Shown one piece after another: positions 30,584-38,790 of a stretch of 64,000 nucleotides of DNA. Numbering within the stretch: position 1 is the stretch's first letter; each line of letters opens with the position of its first letter. Where the stretch lies: NCBI GenBank assembly GCA_016703965.1, contig JADJBB010000021.1, forward strand, positions 310,001 through 374,000. Direction: 5' to 3'. Made by a program: the position numbers and the translations under genes. The notes under the pieces are model-generated. The model worked only from the letters and a program-made list of their open reading frames with translations. It did no database searches and was not told the origin of the DNA. Source of the stretch: Acidobacteriota bacterium. GTDB taxonomy: Bacteria > Acidobacteriota > Blastocatellia > Pyrinomonadales > Pyrinomonadaceae.

Positions 30584-33562
30584 CTAGAACGTAAACCTGG
30601 CTCCAAGCTGCACCTGACGAGGGCCGCCGAAACGTGCGGTTGACGGAGCACTCGTCGGTTCGCCGGCTCTGATGAACGGGAAGAACCCGGTCGGGCAGGT
30701 AATGTTCAGCGGGTTCGCGGTGTTGGCCAATGCAGCGCTGCTCGTGCAGTAGTTGTTGATCGCGTCCACGCCAAAGCCTTTATTCGTATTTCTTGTTACG
30801 TTATAGACCTCGGCTGAAAGTTCGAGCTTCTTTGTCTCGGTAAACCGGAAAGCCTTCAGCAGACGAATATCCATGTTAAAGAAGTGTGGCTGGCGGAATG
30901 CAAAACGATCGGAGATCTTTCCGCCGATCACGACGCGTTCATTGGCGTCGTTAGCGTCTCCATTCGTATCGCTTCCATCCTCGACGACGGCCGTATAGGG
31001 AAATCCGCTTCTTGTCACAATGATGCTGCTAATGGTAAATCCTTTGCCGAGATCGTAGAGGCCGCTGATATTCAGGTTATGACGAACGTCCTGTTTCGAC
31101 GGCCCGGCTTCGAGTTTGAGATTCAACGGATTCAAGGTCGTCTCGCGTGAGAAGCTGCGTTCATTCGAATCGTCGTCGCGGTTATTGGCAAAAGTATAAT
31201 TCGCCTCGAACTGGAAACGGTTCGCGAACCGGCGTCGCAGTGAGAGTGTCAATGCGTCGTAGGTCGAGTGAGCCGACGATTCGTTGATCTCAAGCTGAGC
31301 GATGGTCGTATTCGGACGCGTCGTCGACCAGCTGAGATAACCATTCGCAAGGACGGTGGGCGGGAAAAGGTTGCGGTCGATGCGGCGCTGAAGGTTCCAT
31401 GTCGAGTTGCGGATATATCCGGCGGTCAGCACAAGTCCTTTGGAGATCTTTTGTTCTACCGTTGCCGAGAACTGCGCCGATCTTGGATTCTTGAAATTCG
31501 GGTCAAAGCCGAAAACACGCTGTTTCAGAACATACGGAGCAAGAGCCGGCGTAAGCGTTGAAAATCTGTTTGGGTACGTGATCAGAGCATTAGGCCCGCG
31601 AAGCAGACAGTTAGGCAACGCCACAACGGCCGAATTACGGCAAGCGGTGACCTCGGCGATCTCGATCTCCTGCACGGTCAGGCCGTTATCGGTCGAGACA
31701 CGCTGAAATAGGTTTGCCGGCGTCCGGGCGGCAAAAATACCTGCCGAAAGCCTGACAACCGTTTCGCCTTTGCCTCGTACGTCATAGGCTAACCCGAGCC
31801 GCGGCTGCCATTGCTTGAGATCGTTAGGGATCAGGGCAGTGACCGGGAACAGCGGATTCGGCTTTTTGGGCTGCGGATTTATCTGCGCTTCCCAACGAAG
31901 GCCAAAGTTGAGCGACAGTTCGCTCGAAACCTTATATTTATCCTGAACAAATAGAGCAAATTCCTTCTGCGTCCCCGTGTAAACAAGGTCGTTCGGATCA
32001 GCCGAGGGAAGCGACTGGCGGAAACGACGCGGCCGTCCGGCGGCATAGTTGTCGATCGATGTCGCGCCTTGCTGCGTGCGGCTTTCAAAATCGAATCGCG
32101 GCTGCGTGTTTGACTCACGCTGCTGCGTGACATCATTTATGTTCGCGTCAAAGCCAAACCGGACTTTATGGCTTCCTGCCTCGTAACTGACGTTATCGGT
32201 GATCTGGTATCGTACGGTTTCAAAACGACGCGGACGAGCACGGTCGCCGCCGAGCGTACCGAAATTTGCGATCACGGCCTGGCCTGAGGTCGTATTCGGT
32301 TCCTCGATCCGCTTGTCGGTTCCGATCTGAGCCCTTACTTCATTAATAAATCTCGGGCTGAGAACGGATACCAGCGATCCTTTCAAGCCGTGGCTCTTGG
32401 TTCCGCGAGCGTAATTCCCCTCAACCGCAATGTCCTGCCGCGGATTCTCGAAGCTGAAGTTTTCGCCACGGAATCGGGTGTAGCTGTATTGAATATTCAG
32501 CGTATTGGCCTGGTTAAGAATGAAATCGGTACGGGCAAATAGCGCGGTCGGGTTATTTGTACCGCGCTGTTCCCCCTCAAGCGCCGAAACGCTTGCCGGG
32601 ACGGTTGCACCGGGGATCGTCTGAAATTTCACCACGAAGGGAACGCGCAGGTAATTTTGCTCAAGGCCAACAAAAAAGAACGCCTTGTCCCGCTTGATCG
32701 GCCCGCCGATCGAACCACCGAACTGATTCTGGGCGTTGTCAAGATCCTGGCCGAACGCATCAGGCGAGGTCAACTGCTTGTTCCGGTTAAAGTAAAAGAC
32801 TTCGCCGCGAACCTCGTTGGTTCCCGATTTTGTAACAGCGTTGACAAAGCCGCCGCCAGTACGGCCGACCTCCGCAGTCGCACCGGAACGAACGACCTGA
32901 AATTCACGGATCGCAGTTTGCGGAAAGAAGAATACCTGCTCGTTGCCGCCGCGCTGGTTTCCCTGCAGAGCGTCGTTAAAATCGGCACCGTCGACGGCTA
33001 CGTTCGAATTAATAGAACGCTGGCCGGAAATAACGAGGCCGTTGCGATCACCTTCTTGAATAACCGCCGGTGTTAGCTGGGCAAACTCGGTAAAATTACG
33101 TCCACGAACCGGCAGGTCGCTGACGAGCCGCGGAGAGATCGTCGTTCCTGTCGATTCCGTTTCTGTACCGATCGTATCGGAATCACCGGTGACGTCGATC
33201 GAAACGCTGGCCCCTTGCGGTGCTAACGTGATCTCGATCGGCGTGGTTTCGCCGACCCTGAGTACAAACGTCATCGGTTTTTCAGCGAAGCCCTGCGACC
33301 TCGCTGTCAGACTGTACGTCCCGACCGGCAGGACACTTGCCGAAAACGAGCCATTGGCTCCTGAAACGACTGTGCGCTCGAGGCCGGTATCTTTGTTTTT
33401 GATAACGACCGTAGCTCCCTGAATTACGGCACCATTTTGATCTTTAACAGTTCCTTCGACGGCAGCACTGCCGGAATCGGACTGAGCGATCAATGAAAAA
33501 GTTGATATTAAAATTATGAGGACAAAGATAGAGATCGATCTTATGCTAACCGAAACTTTCAT
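30584..33562 (-). CDS. TonB-dependent receptor 2 (Oar-like, carboxypeptidase-regulatory N-domain)
   Basis: 992 residues. There is a signal peptide, a regulatory Ig-like domain ('AAVEGTVKDQNGAVIQGATVVIKNKDTGLERTVVSGANGSFSASVLPVGTYSL'), and a plug ('VSDLPVRGRNFTEFAQLTPAVIQEGDRNGLVISGQRSINSNVAVDGADFNDA', then 'EFQVVRSGATAEVGRTGGGFVNAVTKSGTNEVRGE'). The barrel ends 'RQVQLGARFTF'. It has the same family and domain order as receptor 1 but is about 190 residues shorter and clearly diverged. It likely imports a different substrate. It has its own leader with a four-unit 11-bp repeat (33656-33695) and an AGGAG ribosome site before the ATG. The ligand is unknown. Confidence 0.92.
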   Translation of the reverse strand: MKVSVSIRSISIFVLIILISTFSLIAQSDSGSAAVEGTVKDQNGAVIQGATVVIKNKDTGLERTVVSGANGSFSASVLPVGTYSLTARSQGFAEKPMTFVLRVGETTPIEITLAPQGASVSIDVTGDSDTIGTETESTGTTISPRLVSDLPVRGRNFTEFAQLTPAVIQEGDRNGLVISGQRSINSNVAVDGADFNDALQGNQRGGNEQVFFFPQTAIREFQVVRSGATAEVGRTGGGFVNAVTKSGTNEVRGEVFYFNRNKQLTSPDAFGQDLDNAQNQFGGSIGGPIKRDKAFFFVGLEQNYLRVPFVVKFQTIPGATVPASVSALEGEQRGTNNPTALFARTDFILNQANTLNIQYSYTRFRGENFSFENPRQDIAVEGNYARGTKSHGLKGSLVSVLSPRFINEVRAQIGTDKRIEEPNTTSGQAVIANFGTLGGDRARPRRFETVRYQITDNVSYEAGSHKVRFGFDANINDVTQQRESNTQPRFDFESRTQQGATSIDNYAAGRPRRFRQSLPSADPNDLVYTGTQKEFALFVQDKYKVSSELSLNFGLRWEAQINPQPKKPNPLFPVTALIPNDLKQWQPRLGLAYDVRGKGETVVRLSAGIFAARTPANLFQRVSTDNGLTVQEIEIAEVTACRNSAVVALPNCLLRGPNALITYPNRFSTLTPALAPYVLKQRVFGFDPNFKNPRSAQFSATVEQKISKGLVLTAGYIRNSTWNLQRRIDRNLFPPTVLANGYLSWSTTRPNTTIAQLEINESSAHSTYDALTLSLRRRFANRFQFEANYTFANNRDDDSNERSFSRETTLNPLNLKLEAGPSKQDVRHNLNISGLYDLGKGFTISSIIVTRSGFPYTAVVEDGSDTNGDANDANERVVIGGKISDRFAFRQPHFFNMDIRLLKAFRFTETKKLELSAEVYNVTRNTNKGFGVDAINNYCTSSAALANTANPLNITCPTGFFPFIRAGEPTSAPSTARFGGPRQVQLGARFTF

Positions 33563-33655
33563 GTTAACTCCTGTTCTGTGGCTGCCGCTTAAATAGCAGC
33601 TTGCAATATTCGTCTTGAAGGATTTGGATTCAACTAACGAGAGTATTGCGGCAGT

Positions 33656-33695
33656 TTTAACAGGATGTGAACACGACGTTAATTTGGTGTTAATT
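33656..33695 (-). promoter_or_regulatory. four direct repeats with 11-bp period upstream of TonB receptor 2 (Pho-box-like)
   Basis: On the coding strand (33695 to 33656) the units are AATTAAC, AATTAAC, TGTTCAC and TGTTAAA, each spaced by 4 nt, again an exact 11-bp period. It lies 94-133 nt before the receptor ATG at 33562. Compared unit by unit with 29551-29590, the first two units share .(A/T)TTAAC and the third shares T.T.CAC. Two receptors with the same array at similar distance argue for a common OmpR/PhoB-type regulator. Confidence 0.6.
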
Positions 33696-33747
33696 CTTAT
33701 TTTTTGATCGAGGCCCTGAGCGGTCCTGCATACAGGTCTCTTTTTTA

Positions 33748-34524
33748 TCAGAATTCAGTCTGCTGATTTTCATTCAGAAAATTAATGAAATATTCAACGA
33801 TTTGCTTCGTAACGCCGGTCAGTAGATATAGTGAAGTCTTGGTGAAGTCAACTAGTTCATCAACTGAATGGGTCGGCTCATCACCGGAACCAAAGGTTAC
33901 GCCTACTGTATTGTCTGTGACGATCAGTCTATTGCGGCGTTCATATTCGATGCCAAGCCCTTTAATGATCGGAGGTTTACCATGCACCCACTCATCGCGG
34001 TAGTCTCTGGTTTTTTTCCAATCCTTCGAGTCTCTTAAAGTGAGAATTGATTTCGTGATTTCGTGCTTTGGTAGGTTCTTAGCGAGGTATTTGCCAACTA
34101 TTGCTTGCTGACTTGAAACGCCTAGTTTTGTTGATTTCTTAAAATCCGTTATTTTGCTTTCAATATCGAGAATACTAACTATTGCATTAGCGAGATGTTC
34201 GGCTGAGGCATAAAGGCGAAGGGCTACATCGTCCGCGTAAAACTTACCGAAGAACAAAGCAAGATGGTCGTTGGGCGGATCACTCTTTTCTCGATACCAA
34301 ACCAAATGTGCAAGGCCTTCAAACAGAGCATATCTTGCCTCTTGCAGAACCGATGTTGCGTCTTGCAGACAAACTGCCGCTATGGGGTTTGTACTACCAA
34401 CTGGAAACCCCATCGAGATCATGCCCGGATCCAATTGGAGAGAGGAACACCTGACTCCGTCAACGTCCGGTAGCTCATCATTAACTTTCGAGGCGGTTTC
34501 GCTATCAAGTTTTCCTCTGCTCAT
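33748..34524 (-). CDS. unknown protein with HEPN-like motif
   Basis: 258 residues, mostly predicted helical, no signal peptide. 'KFYADDVALRLYASAEHLANAIVSILDIESKI' and 'LRDSKDWKKTRDYRDEWVHGKPP' are two helices, the second with Arg176-x4-His181. An Rx4-6H motif in a helical bundle is the catalytic signature of HEPN RNases, and the 'RD.WVHG' wording resembles Cthe_2314-type HEPN proteins. The rest, including 'LFEGLAHLVWYRE', is not recognised. It is AT-richer than neighbouring genes and lies 13 nt downstream of the AAA+ ATPase gene on the same strand, so it may be cotranscribed with it. No nucleotidyltransferase antitoxin partner is adjacent. The assignment is tentative. Confidence 0.6.
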   Translation of the reverse strand: MSRGKLDSETASKVNDELPDVDGVRCSSLQLDPGMISMGFPVGSTNPIAAVCLQDATSVLQEARYALFEGLAHLVWYREKSDPPNDHLALFFGKFYADDVALRLYASAEHLANAIVSILDIESKITDFKKSTKLGVSSQQAIVGKYLAKNLPKHEITKSILTLRDSKDWKKTRDYRDEWVHGKPPIIKGLGIEYERRNRLIVTDNTVGVTFGSGDEPTHSVDELVDFTKTSLYLLTGVTKQIVEYFINFLNENQQTEF

Positions 34525-34537
34525 CCGTTTTCATATA

Positions 34538-35341
34538 TCAAATTATCGTTGTCACGATCTCACGAATGCTGCGCTGCAGCTCACGGTCGTCGGTGATCGG
34601 AGAGCAGATCGCAACCTCGGCGGCGTCGATGGGTGGGATGCCCTGGGCGATCATTTGGGCGGCGTAGATGAGGAGGCGGGTTGAGACGCCTTCTTCGAGG
34701 CCGTGGCCGCGGAGGTTTCTCACCTTTTGGCCGATGGTGACAAGGTCGGCGGCGGTTGCGGTGTCGATGCCGCCTTCTTTGGCGACGATCTCGGTTTCGG
34801 ACTCGGCGTTCGGATAGTCGAATTCCATCGCGACGAAGCGCTGACGGGTCGATTGTTTGAGGTCTTTCAGGATCGACTGATAGCCCGGATTGTACGAGAC
34901 GACCAGCATGAATTCCGGCGGGGCCTCGATCACCGTTCCGCGTTTCTCGATGGGCAGACGGCGGCGGTCGTCGGTCAGCGGATGGATGATAACAACGGTA
35001 TCTTTGCGTGCCTCGACAACCTCGTCGAGATAGCAGATCGCACCGGCTCGGACAGCAGCGGTCAACGGGCCGTCGTGCCAGACGGTTTCTTCGCCCTCGA
35101 GTAGGAAGCGGCCGACAAGATCGGTGGACGAGAGGTCTTCGTGACAGGCGACAGTGATCAGCGGGCGATTGAGCCGATGCGCCATGTATTCGACAAAACG
35201 CGTCTTGCCGCAGCCCGTCGGGCCCTTGAGCATCGCGGGAAGCTTGGCCGCGTAGGCGGCTTCAAAAAGCTCGACCTCACGCCCGACCGGCAAATAATAG
35301 GGTTCGTTTGCGACCTTGTACTGTTCGACTGCTAGTTCCAT
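34538..35341 (-). CDS. CbbQ/NirQ/NorQ-type AAA+ ATPase
   Basis: 267 residues. 'AMLKGPTGCGKTRFVEYMAHRLNRPLITVACHEDLSSTDLVGRFLLEGEETVWHDGPLTAAVRAGAICYLDEVVEARKDTVVIIHPLTDDRRRLPIE' contains Walker A (GPTGCGKT) and Walker B (ICYLDEV). The STDLxGR loop is the CbbQ/NorQ fingerprint, and 'LVVSYNPGYQ' (sensor 1) and 'STRLLIYAAQMI' follow. These MoxR-type ATPases remodel or activate metalloenzymes (Rubisco, NO reductase) together with a VWA-domain partner (CbbO/NorD). Here no VWA protein, Rubisco or nitric oxide reductase gene is adjacent. The motif set is complete, so it is probably active; its client is unknown. Confidence 0.88.
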   Translation of the reverse strand: MELAVEQYKVANEPYYLPVGREVELFEAAYAAKLPAMLKGPTGCGKTRFVEYMAHRLNRPLITVACHEDLSSTDLVGRFLLEGEETVWHDGPLTAAVRAGAICYLDEVVEARKDTVVIIHPLTDDRRRLPIEKRGTVIEAPPEFMLVVSYNPGYQSILKDLKQSTRQRFVAMEFDYPNAESETEIVAKEGGIDTATAADLVTIGQKVRNLRGHGLEEGVSTRLLIYAAQMIAQGIPPIDAAEVAICSPITDDRELQRSIREIVTTII

Positions 35342-35419
35342 AAAGATTTGATTCTAGCTGAAAGGTTTTTCAGTGCCAACTTGCATCAGCTAAACGCCGC
35401 GCGTAAAACTGCAATAGTT

Positions 35420-35887
35420 ATGATCGAGATCATTCAGGTACAAACCGAAGACGAGATCGAAGCCGCGCGGCTGATCTTTCGCGAATACGAAAAATGGCTC
35501 GGGCTCGATCTCTGTTTTCAGGGATTTGAGGCTGAACTCGCCTCATTGCCCGGCAGATATGCACCGCCCGACGGCAGGCTTTATCTTGCGTACTCGGGCG
35601 GAAGACTCGCGGGATGCATCGCCTTGCGCGATCTCGGCGAAGGTATCTGCGAGATGAAGCGGCTTTTCGTTCGAGACGAGTTTCGCGGGCAAAAGATCGG
35701 TATTGCGTTGATCGAAACGATCATCGAGGATGCTTGTGCGACCGGCTATCAAGCTATAAGACTCGACACATACCCGCCAAAAATGGGAAAAGCCGTGAGT
35801 CTCTATGAAACCCACGGCTTTCGACCGATCGAACCGTACTACGATAATCCAAACGACGGCGTGCTATATATGGAACTCTCGTTTTAA
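35420..35887 (+). CDS. GNAT family N-acetyltransferase
   Basis: 155 residues. 'LYLAYSGGRLAGCIALRDLGEGICEMKRLFVRDEFRGQKIGIALIETIIEDACATGYQAIRLDT' contains the GNAT beta4 strand and the acetyl-CoA loop (RGQKIG). 'YETHGFRPIEPYYDNPNDGVLYMELSF' is the typical C-terminus. Close relatives transfer acetyl groups to small molecules or protein termini; the substrate is not evident. The ATG at 35420 was chosen because it fits the family start; an in-frame ATG 24 codons upstream lies over the divergent promoter region. It converges with the membrane-protein gene, with 3 nt between. Confidence 0.88.
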   Translation: MIEIIQVQTEDEIEAARLIFREYEKWLGLDLCFQGFEAELASLPGRYAPPDGRLYLAYSGGRLAGCIALRDLGEGICEMKRLFVRDEFRGQKIGIALIETIIEDACATGYQAIRLDTYPPKMGKAVSLYETHGFRPIEPYYDNPNDGVLYMELSF

Positions 35888-35890
35888 AAA

Positions 35891-36670
35891 TTACATTCCG
35901 CTGCCAAAGCTCGAACCGTACGCGTTAGGGGGCGGCGGAGCCATGTTAAATTGCTGCCCTGCCCATGGGAAGACCTGCCGGAATGCGAACACGTTGGCTA
36001 TAAGAATCAACGGAAATGAGATGAGAAAAGCTCCGACGCAGATCATCAGTACGCCGACGAGCATGACCAGGATCTCAAATATCATTAGAACGAACAGGCC
36101 GCCGATGTTGCTCATTGCGGCTCGGGCGCTGAGTTTTATCGCGTCGATCGGGCCGATTTCGTTTTCCATAGCGAGCGGTATCGCAAAAAACATGATCATC
36201 CACCAGACGATCGCAATTACCATGAAAACCAGGCCGACGACAACGCCGATCAGAGCGAGTCCACCCGCCAGAACGCTGTTATCACCAGATTGAAAGAACT
36301 GGTAATCGCCATTTTTCCCGCCGAGGCCGATTTGGCCGATATCGATCGTAAATCGCAGGATCTGAGCGATCACCCCCGGTATCGACTGGATCAATCCGAT
36401 GACCATCAAAGGAACGAATTTCTCGAAACCTTTGAACATCATGCCGAAATCCACCGGTTCGCCGCGCATATCTCTGAGAGCGACGAAAAAAACGCCACCC
36501 ATTATCGGGCCCATGATAAAGATATTGAGACAGGGGATGCAGCCGGTCAGCAGCATTGCAACGATCGCAATGCCGAGATACATGCCGTAATTTTTCTTCA
36601 GCATGTCCCACGCGTTACTTACACAGCCGCCGGCGTCGATCGCACCAGGTACAAATTGAATGGCATTCAT
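35891..36670 (-). CDS. multi-pass membrane protein, unknown
   Basis: 259 residues. Five to six transmembrane segments are visible: about residues 31-60 ('MYLGIAIVAMLLTGCIPCLNIFIMGPIMGGVFFVAL'), 87-108, 133-165 and 195-235. Short amphipathic 'FVPGAIDAGGCVSNAWDMLKKNYGMYLG' stretches precede the first. This start pattern is like the glycerophosphoryl diester-associated / DUF-type integral membrane proteins of Gram-negative bacteria. The C-terminus is a Pro/Gly/Ser tail (MAPPPPNAYGSSFGSGM), probably cytoplasmic and flexible. The ATG at 36670 is chosen over 36733 because it begins the conserved-looking part. The function is unknown. Confidence 0.72.
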   Translation of the reverse strand: MNAIQFVPGAIDAGGCVSNAWDMLKKNYGMYLGIAIVAMLLTGCIPCLNIFIMGPIMGGVFFVALRDMRGEPVDFGMMFKGFEKFVPLMVIGLIQSIPGVIAQILRFTIDIGQIGLGGKNGDYQFFQSGDNSVLAGGLALIGVVVGLVFMVIAIVWWMIMFFAIPLAMENEIGPIDAIKLSARAAMSNIGGLFVLMIFEILVMLVGVLMICVGAFLISFPLILIANVFAFRQVFPWAGQQFNMAPPPPNAYGSSFGSGM

Positions 36671-36731
36671 ATGTTTTGTTTGAGGTTCTACTTGTTGATC
36701 GATGTTACCCCAAACGCACACAATTTCAAAC

Positions 36732-36775
36732 AAAAATCCGTTCGAAGCAGCGACTGTCTAGCTGCTTCGAACGGA
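36732..36775 (-). terminator. terminator of M28 peptidase gene 1
   Basis: A perfect 15-bp stem (36737-36751 with 36761-36775; arm TCCGTTCGAAGCAGC) has a 9-nt loop, followed on the minus strand by TTTTTG. It lies 29 nt past the stop at 36804. Confidence 0.88.
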
Positions 36776-36803
36776 CTAATGAGCAAAAATCCCGATCGGG
36801 TTT

Positions 36804-38549
36804 TTATTGAATTGGCTTTCTCGGCATTTTCTCGTCCATCATTGCGGTCTGATAGACAAAGGTCGCGAGAATGATCGACATCTGCTTCATGTCATCAGCC
36901 TGAATACGGTCGAAAACGTCCATGTTCGAGTGATGTGTTCTGGTGTCATACTCGACAGCATCCTGAATGAACTGGAAGCCCGGTAAACCGATACCGTCGA
37001 AGCTAAGATGGTCGGTTCCGCCCGTATTCGAAAGAGAAAGCGTATTCGCTCCCATTTCCTTGAACGGTGCCAGCCAGTTGCGGAAGATCGGCCTGACAGC
37101 TTCATTTCCCTGCATATAGACGCCGCGAACTTTACCAGTTCCGTTATCGATATTGAAATAAGCTGAGAGCTTGTCATATTCAGCAAGCTTTGTCAGCGGC
37201 TGAGGTGTTTGGTTTTGACCGCCTCCACCGCCGCCGCCGAATGCCGGAGCATTTGGATCACCGCGGTAGCCGAAGTGCTGGCGAACGTAAGCACGCGAGC
37301 CAAGCAATCCCTGCTCTTCACCGCTCCACAGGCCAACGCGGATCGTACGGCGAGGTTTGAGGCCGAGGGTCTGGAGAATGCGGACGGCTTCCATCATAAC
37401 GGCGCAGCCTGCGCCATTGTCGGTTGCACCGGTTCCGGCCTGCCACGAATCAATGTGGCCGCCGAGCATGACGATCTCGTCTGCTTTGTCGGTACCCGGG
37501 ATCTCAGCGATCGTGTTGTAGGACATCGGATCAGCATCCTGAAATTCGACAGCCAGGTCTACCGTCATCGTAACTTTTTCACCGGCATCGACCATGCGGG
37601 CAATGCGGTTGTAGTGTTCGACCGCGGCACTGATCTGGATAGGAACTTTTGCGGCTTTATCGCGAACTGTCGGGTTTGGCACGCCTGGCGTCGGGGTTGC
37701 CGGCGGAACGGCTGCAGCTCCCTGCACAAAGATCGTACCGCCATCGCCGCGTCCGGCGTCAAGCAAGATCGCTGCACCTTCCTCTACCAAAAATCTCATT
37801 CTACGGCCATTGAACTGGGCCGCCTGAGCAAAATTGCCTCCCGGGCCGCCAGGTCCGCCAGCCGGAGCACCGGCCGGGCGGCGAGCTGCTGCCGGATCAG
37901 GAGCATCGGCGAGAGCGAGCAGTTCGGCATCCGTAAAACGCTTGCCCGGAGCTTCGAGCCAAGCTTTGACCTCGCGCGTTGGGCTCATGAGGATGATCTT
38001 GCCTTTCAGTTTGCCTTTGTATTGTTCGAGATCTTCTTCCTTTGTGGCGTTAAAGCGAACGACTTCGCCAGTGAACGCAGTACTAGTGCTTGCCGGAGCT
38101 GCAGCAGGTTTTCCTTTTGCTTTCGGATCGACCGGCGGCGGAGGCGGCATCAGCGTGTCGGTACCGGGTGACCATGCTTTTGGGTATGAGATCACTGGAA
38201 AGGCGGTCGGGCCGTCAACCATTGCATAGTATCGCTTGAGCGTCCATCCGCGTCCGAAGGGTCCCCACGCCTCGAGGTGTGCATTCTGCAGCCCCCAGCT
38301 TGCCATTTGATCGCGTGTCCATTCGTTCGCACGCTTGAGTCCCGGCGAGCCGGTCAGTCTCGGCCCAATGACGTCGCTCATGTAGCTGAGGGTTTTCATA
38401 ACCTGCGAACGGTTCATTCCCTCGTCTTTGATCTTATCGACGATCTCCTTTGGAGCCTCGTAAATTTTTGGTGCTGTTTGTCCGAACGTGAACGCCGGAA
38501 GCAGGAATGCATGGATCAGCAGCACGCCCGCAATTTTGCGTCGAAGCAT
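36804..38549 (-). CDS. secreted M28 family metallopeptidase (copy 1)
   Basis: 581 residues with a signal peptide (MLRRKIAGVLLIHAFLLPAFTFGQ). A PA-like insertion (about residues 130-330, with a Pro/Ala/Gly-rich loop 'GGPGGPGGN') precedes the catalytic core. The core has 'MLGGHIDSWQAGTGATDNGAGCAVMMEAVRIL' (zinc ligands His and Asp), 'LWSGEEQGLLGSRAYVRQHFG' (catalytic Glu) and 'NTGGTDHLSFDGIGLPGFQFIQDAVEYDTRTHHSNMDVFDRI' (last His ligand). It is a co-catalytic di-zinc aminopeptidase / carboxypeptidase Q type acting in the periplasm or outside. It is a tandem paralogue of 38791-40485. All ligands look intact. Confidence 0.9.
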   Translation of the reverse strand: MLRRKIAGVLLIHAFLLPAFTFGQTAPKIYEAPKEIVDKIKDEGMNRSQVMKTLSYMSDVIGPRLTGSPGLKRANEWTRDQMASWGLQNAHLEAWGPFGRGWTLKRYYAMVDGPTAFPVISYPKAWSPGTDTLMPPPPPVDPKAKGKPAAAPASTSTAFTGEVVRFNATKEEDLEQYKGKLKGKIILMSPTREVKAWLEAPGKRFTDAELLALADAPDPAAARRPAGAPAGGPGGPGGNFAQAAQFNGRRMRFLVEEGAAILLDAGRGDGGTIFVQGAAAVPPATPTPGVPNPTVRDKAAKVPIQISAAVEHYNRIARMVDAGEKVTMTVDLAVEFQDADPMSYNTIAEIPGTDKADEIVMLGGHIDSWQAGTGATDNGAGCAVMMEAVRILQTLGLKPRRTIRVGLWSGEEQGLLGSRAYVRQHFGYRGDPNAPAFGGGGGGGQNQTPQPLTKLAEYDKLSAYFNIDNGTGKVRGVYMQGNEAVRPIFRNWLAPFKEMGANTLSLSNTGGTDHLSFDGIGLPGFQFIQDAVEYDTRTHHSNMDVFDRIQADDMKQMSIILATFVYQTAMMDEKMPRKPIQ

Positions 38550-38720
38550 AATATTATTTCTCCTAAATTTTAGTTGGATCTTTAATCAGATTTAGGTATT
38601 TATACCACAAAAGCCGTTAAAAGGTTGCAGTCCCGAGCTGTGAAAACACCTGTTTTTTACTGTAAAACCGCCCCGAAAGTGTAAAGAATTGTAAACACTT
38701 AGAGTTACGCTGCAAAAACG

Positions 38721-38769
38721 AAAAAACCGCCCGGAAACGAAGAACGATAGTTCATCATTTCCGGGCGGT
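38721..38769 (-). terminator. terminator of M28 peptidase gene 2
   Basis: A 12-bp perfect stem (ACCGCCCGGAAA, 38726-38737, with 38758-38769) is followed on the minus strand by TTTTTT. It ends 22 nt past the stop at 38791, so the two M28 genes are transcribed separately. Beyond it, 38660-38705 has several TGTAAA-like words that could be regulatory for copy 1. Confidence 0.85.
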
Positions 38770-38790
38770 AGCTTGAAAGCTAATTGATGC

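Noticed and set aside
37209..38171. 320-residue open frame on the plus strand opposite M28 copy 1
   Set aside because: Antisense to an intact peptidase; composition is not protein-like and there is no start signal.
38660..38705. TGTAAA-like words before M28 copy 1 as a second Pho-type array
   Set aside because: Spacing is 10 nt or irregular, not the exact 11 bp seen before the two receptors.
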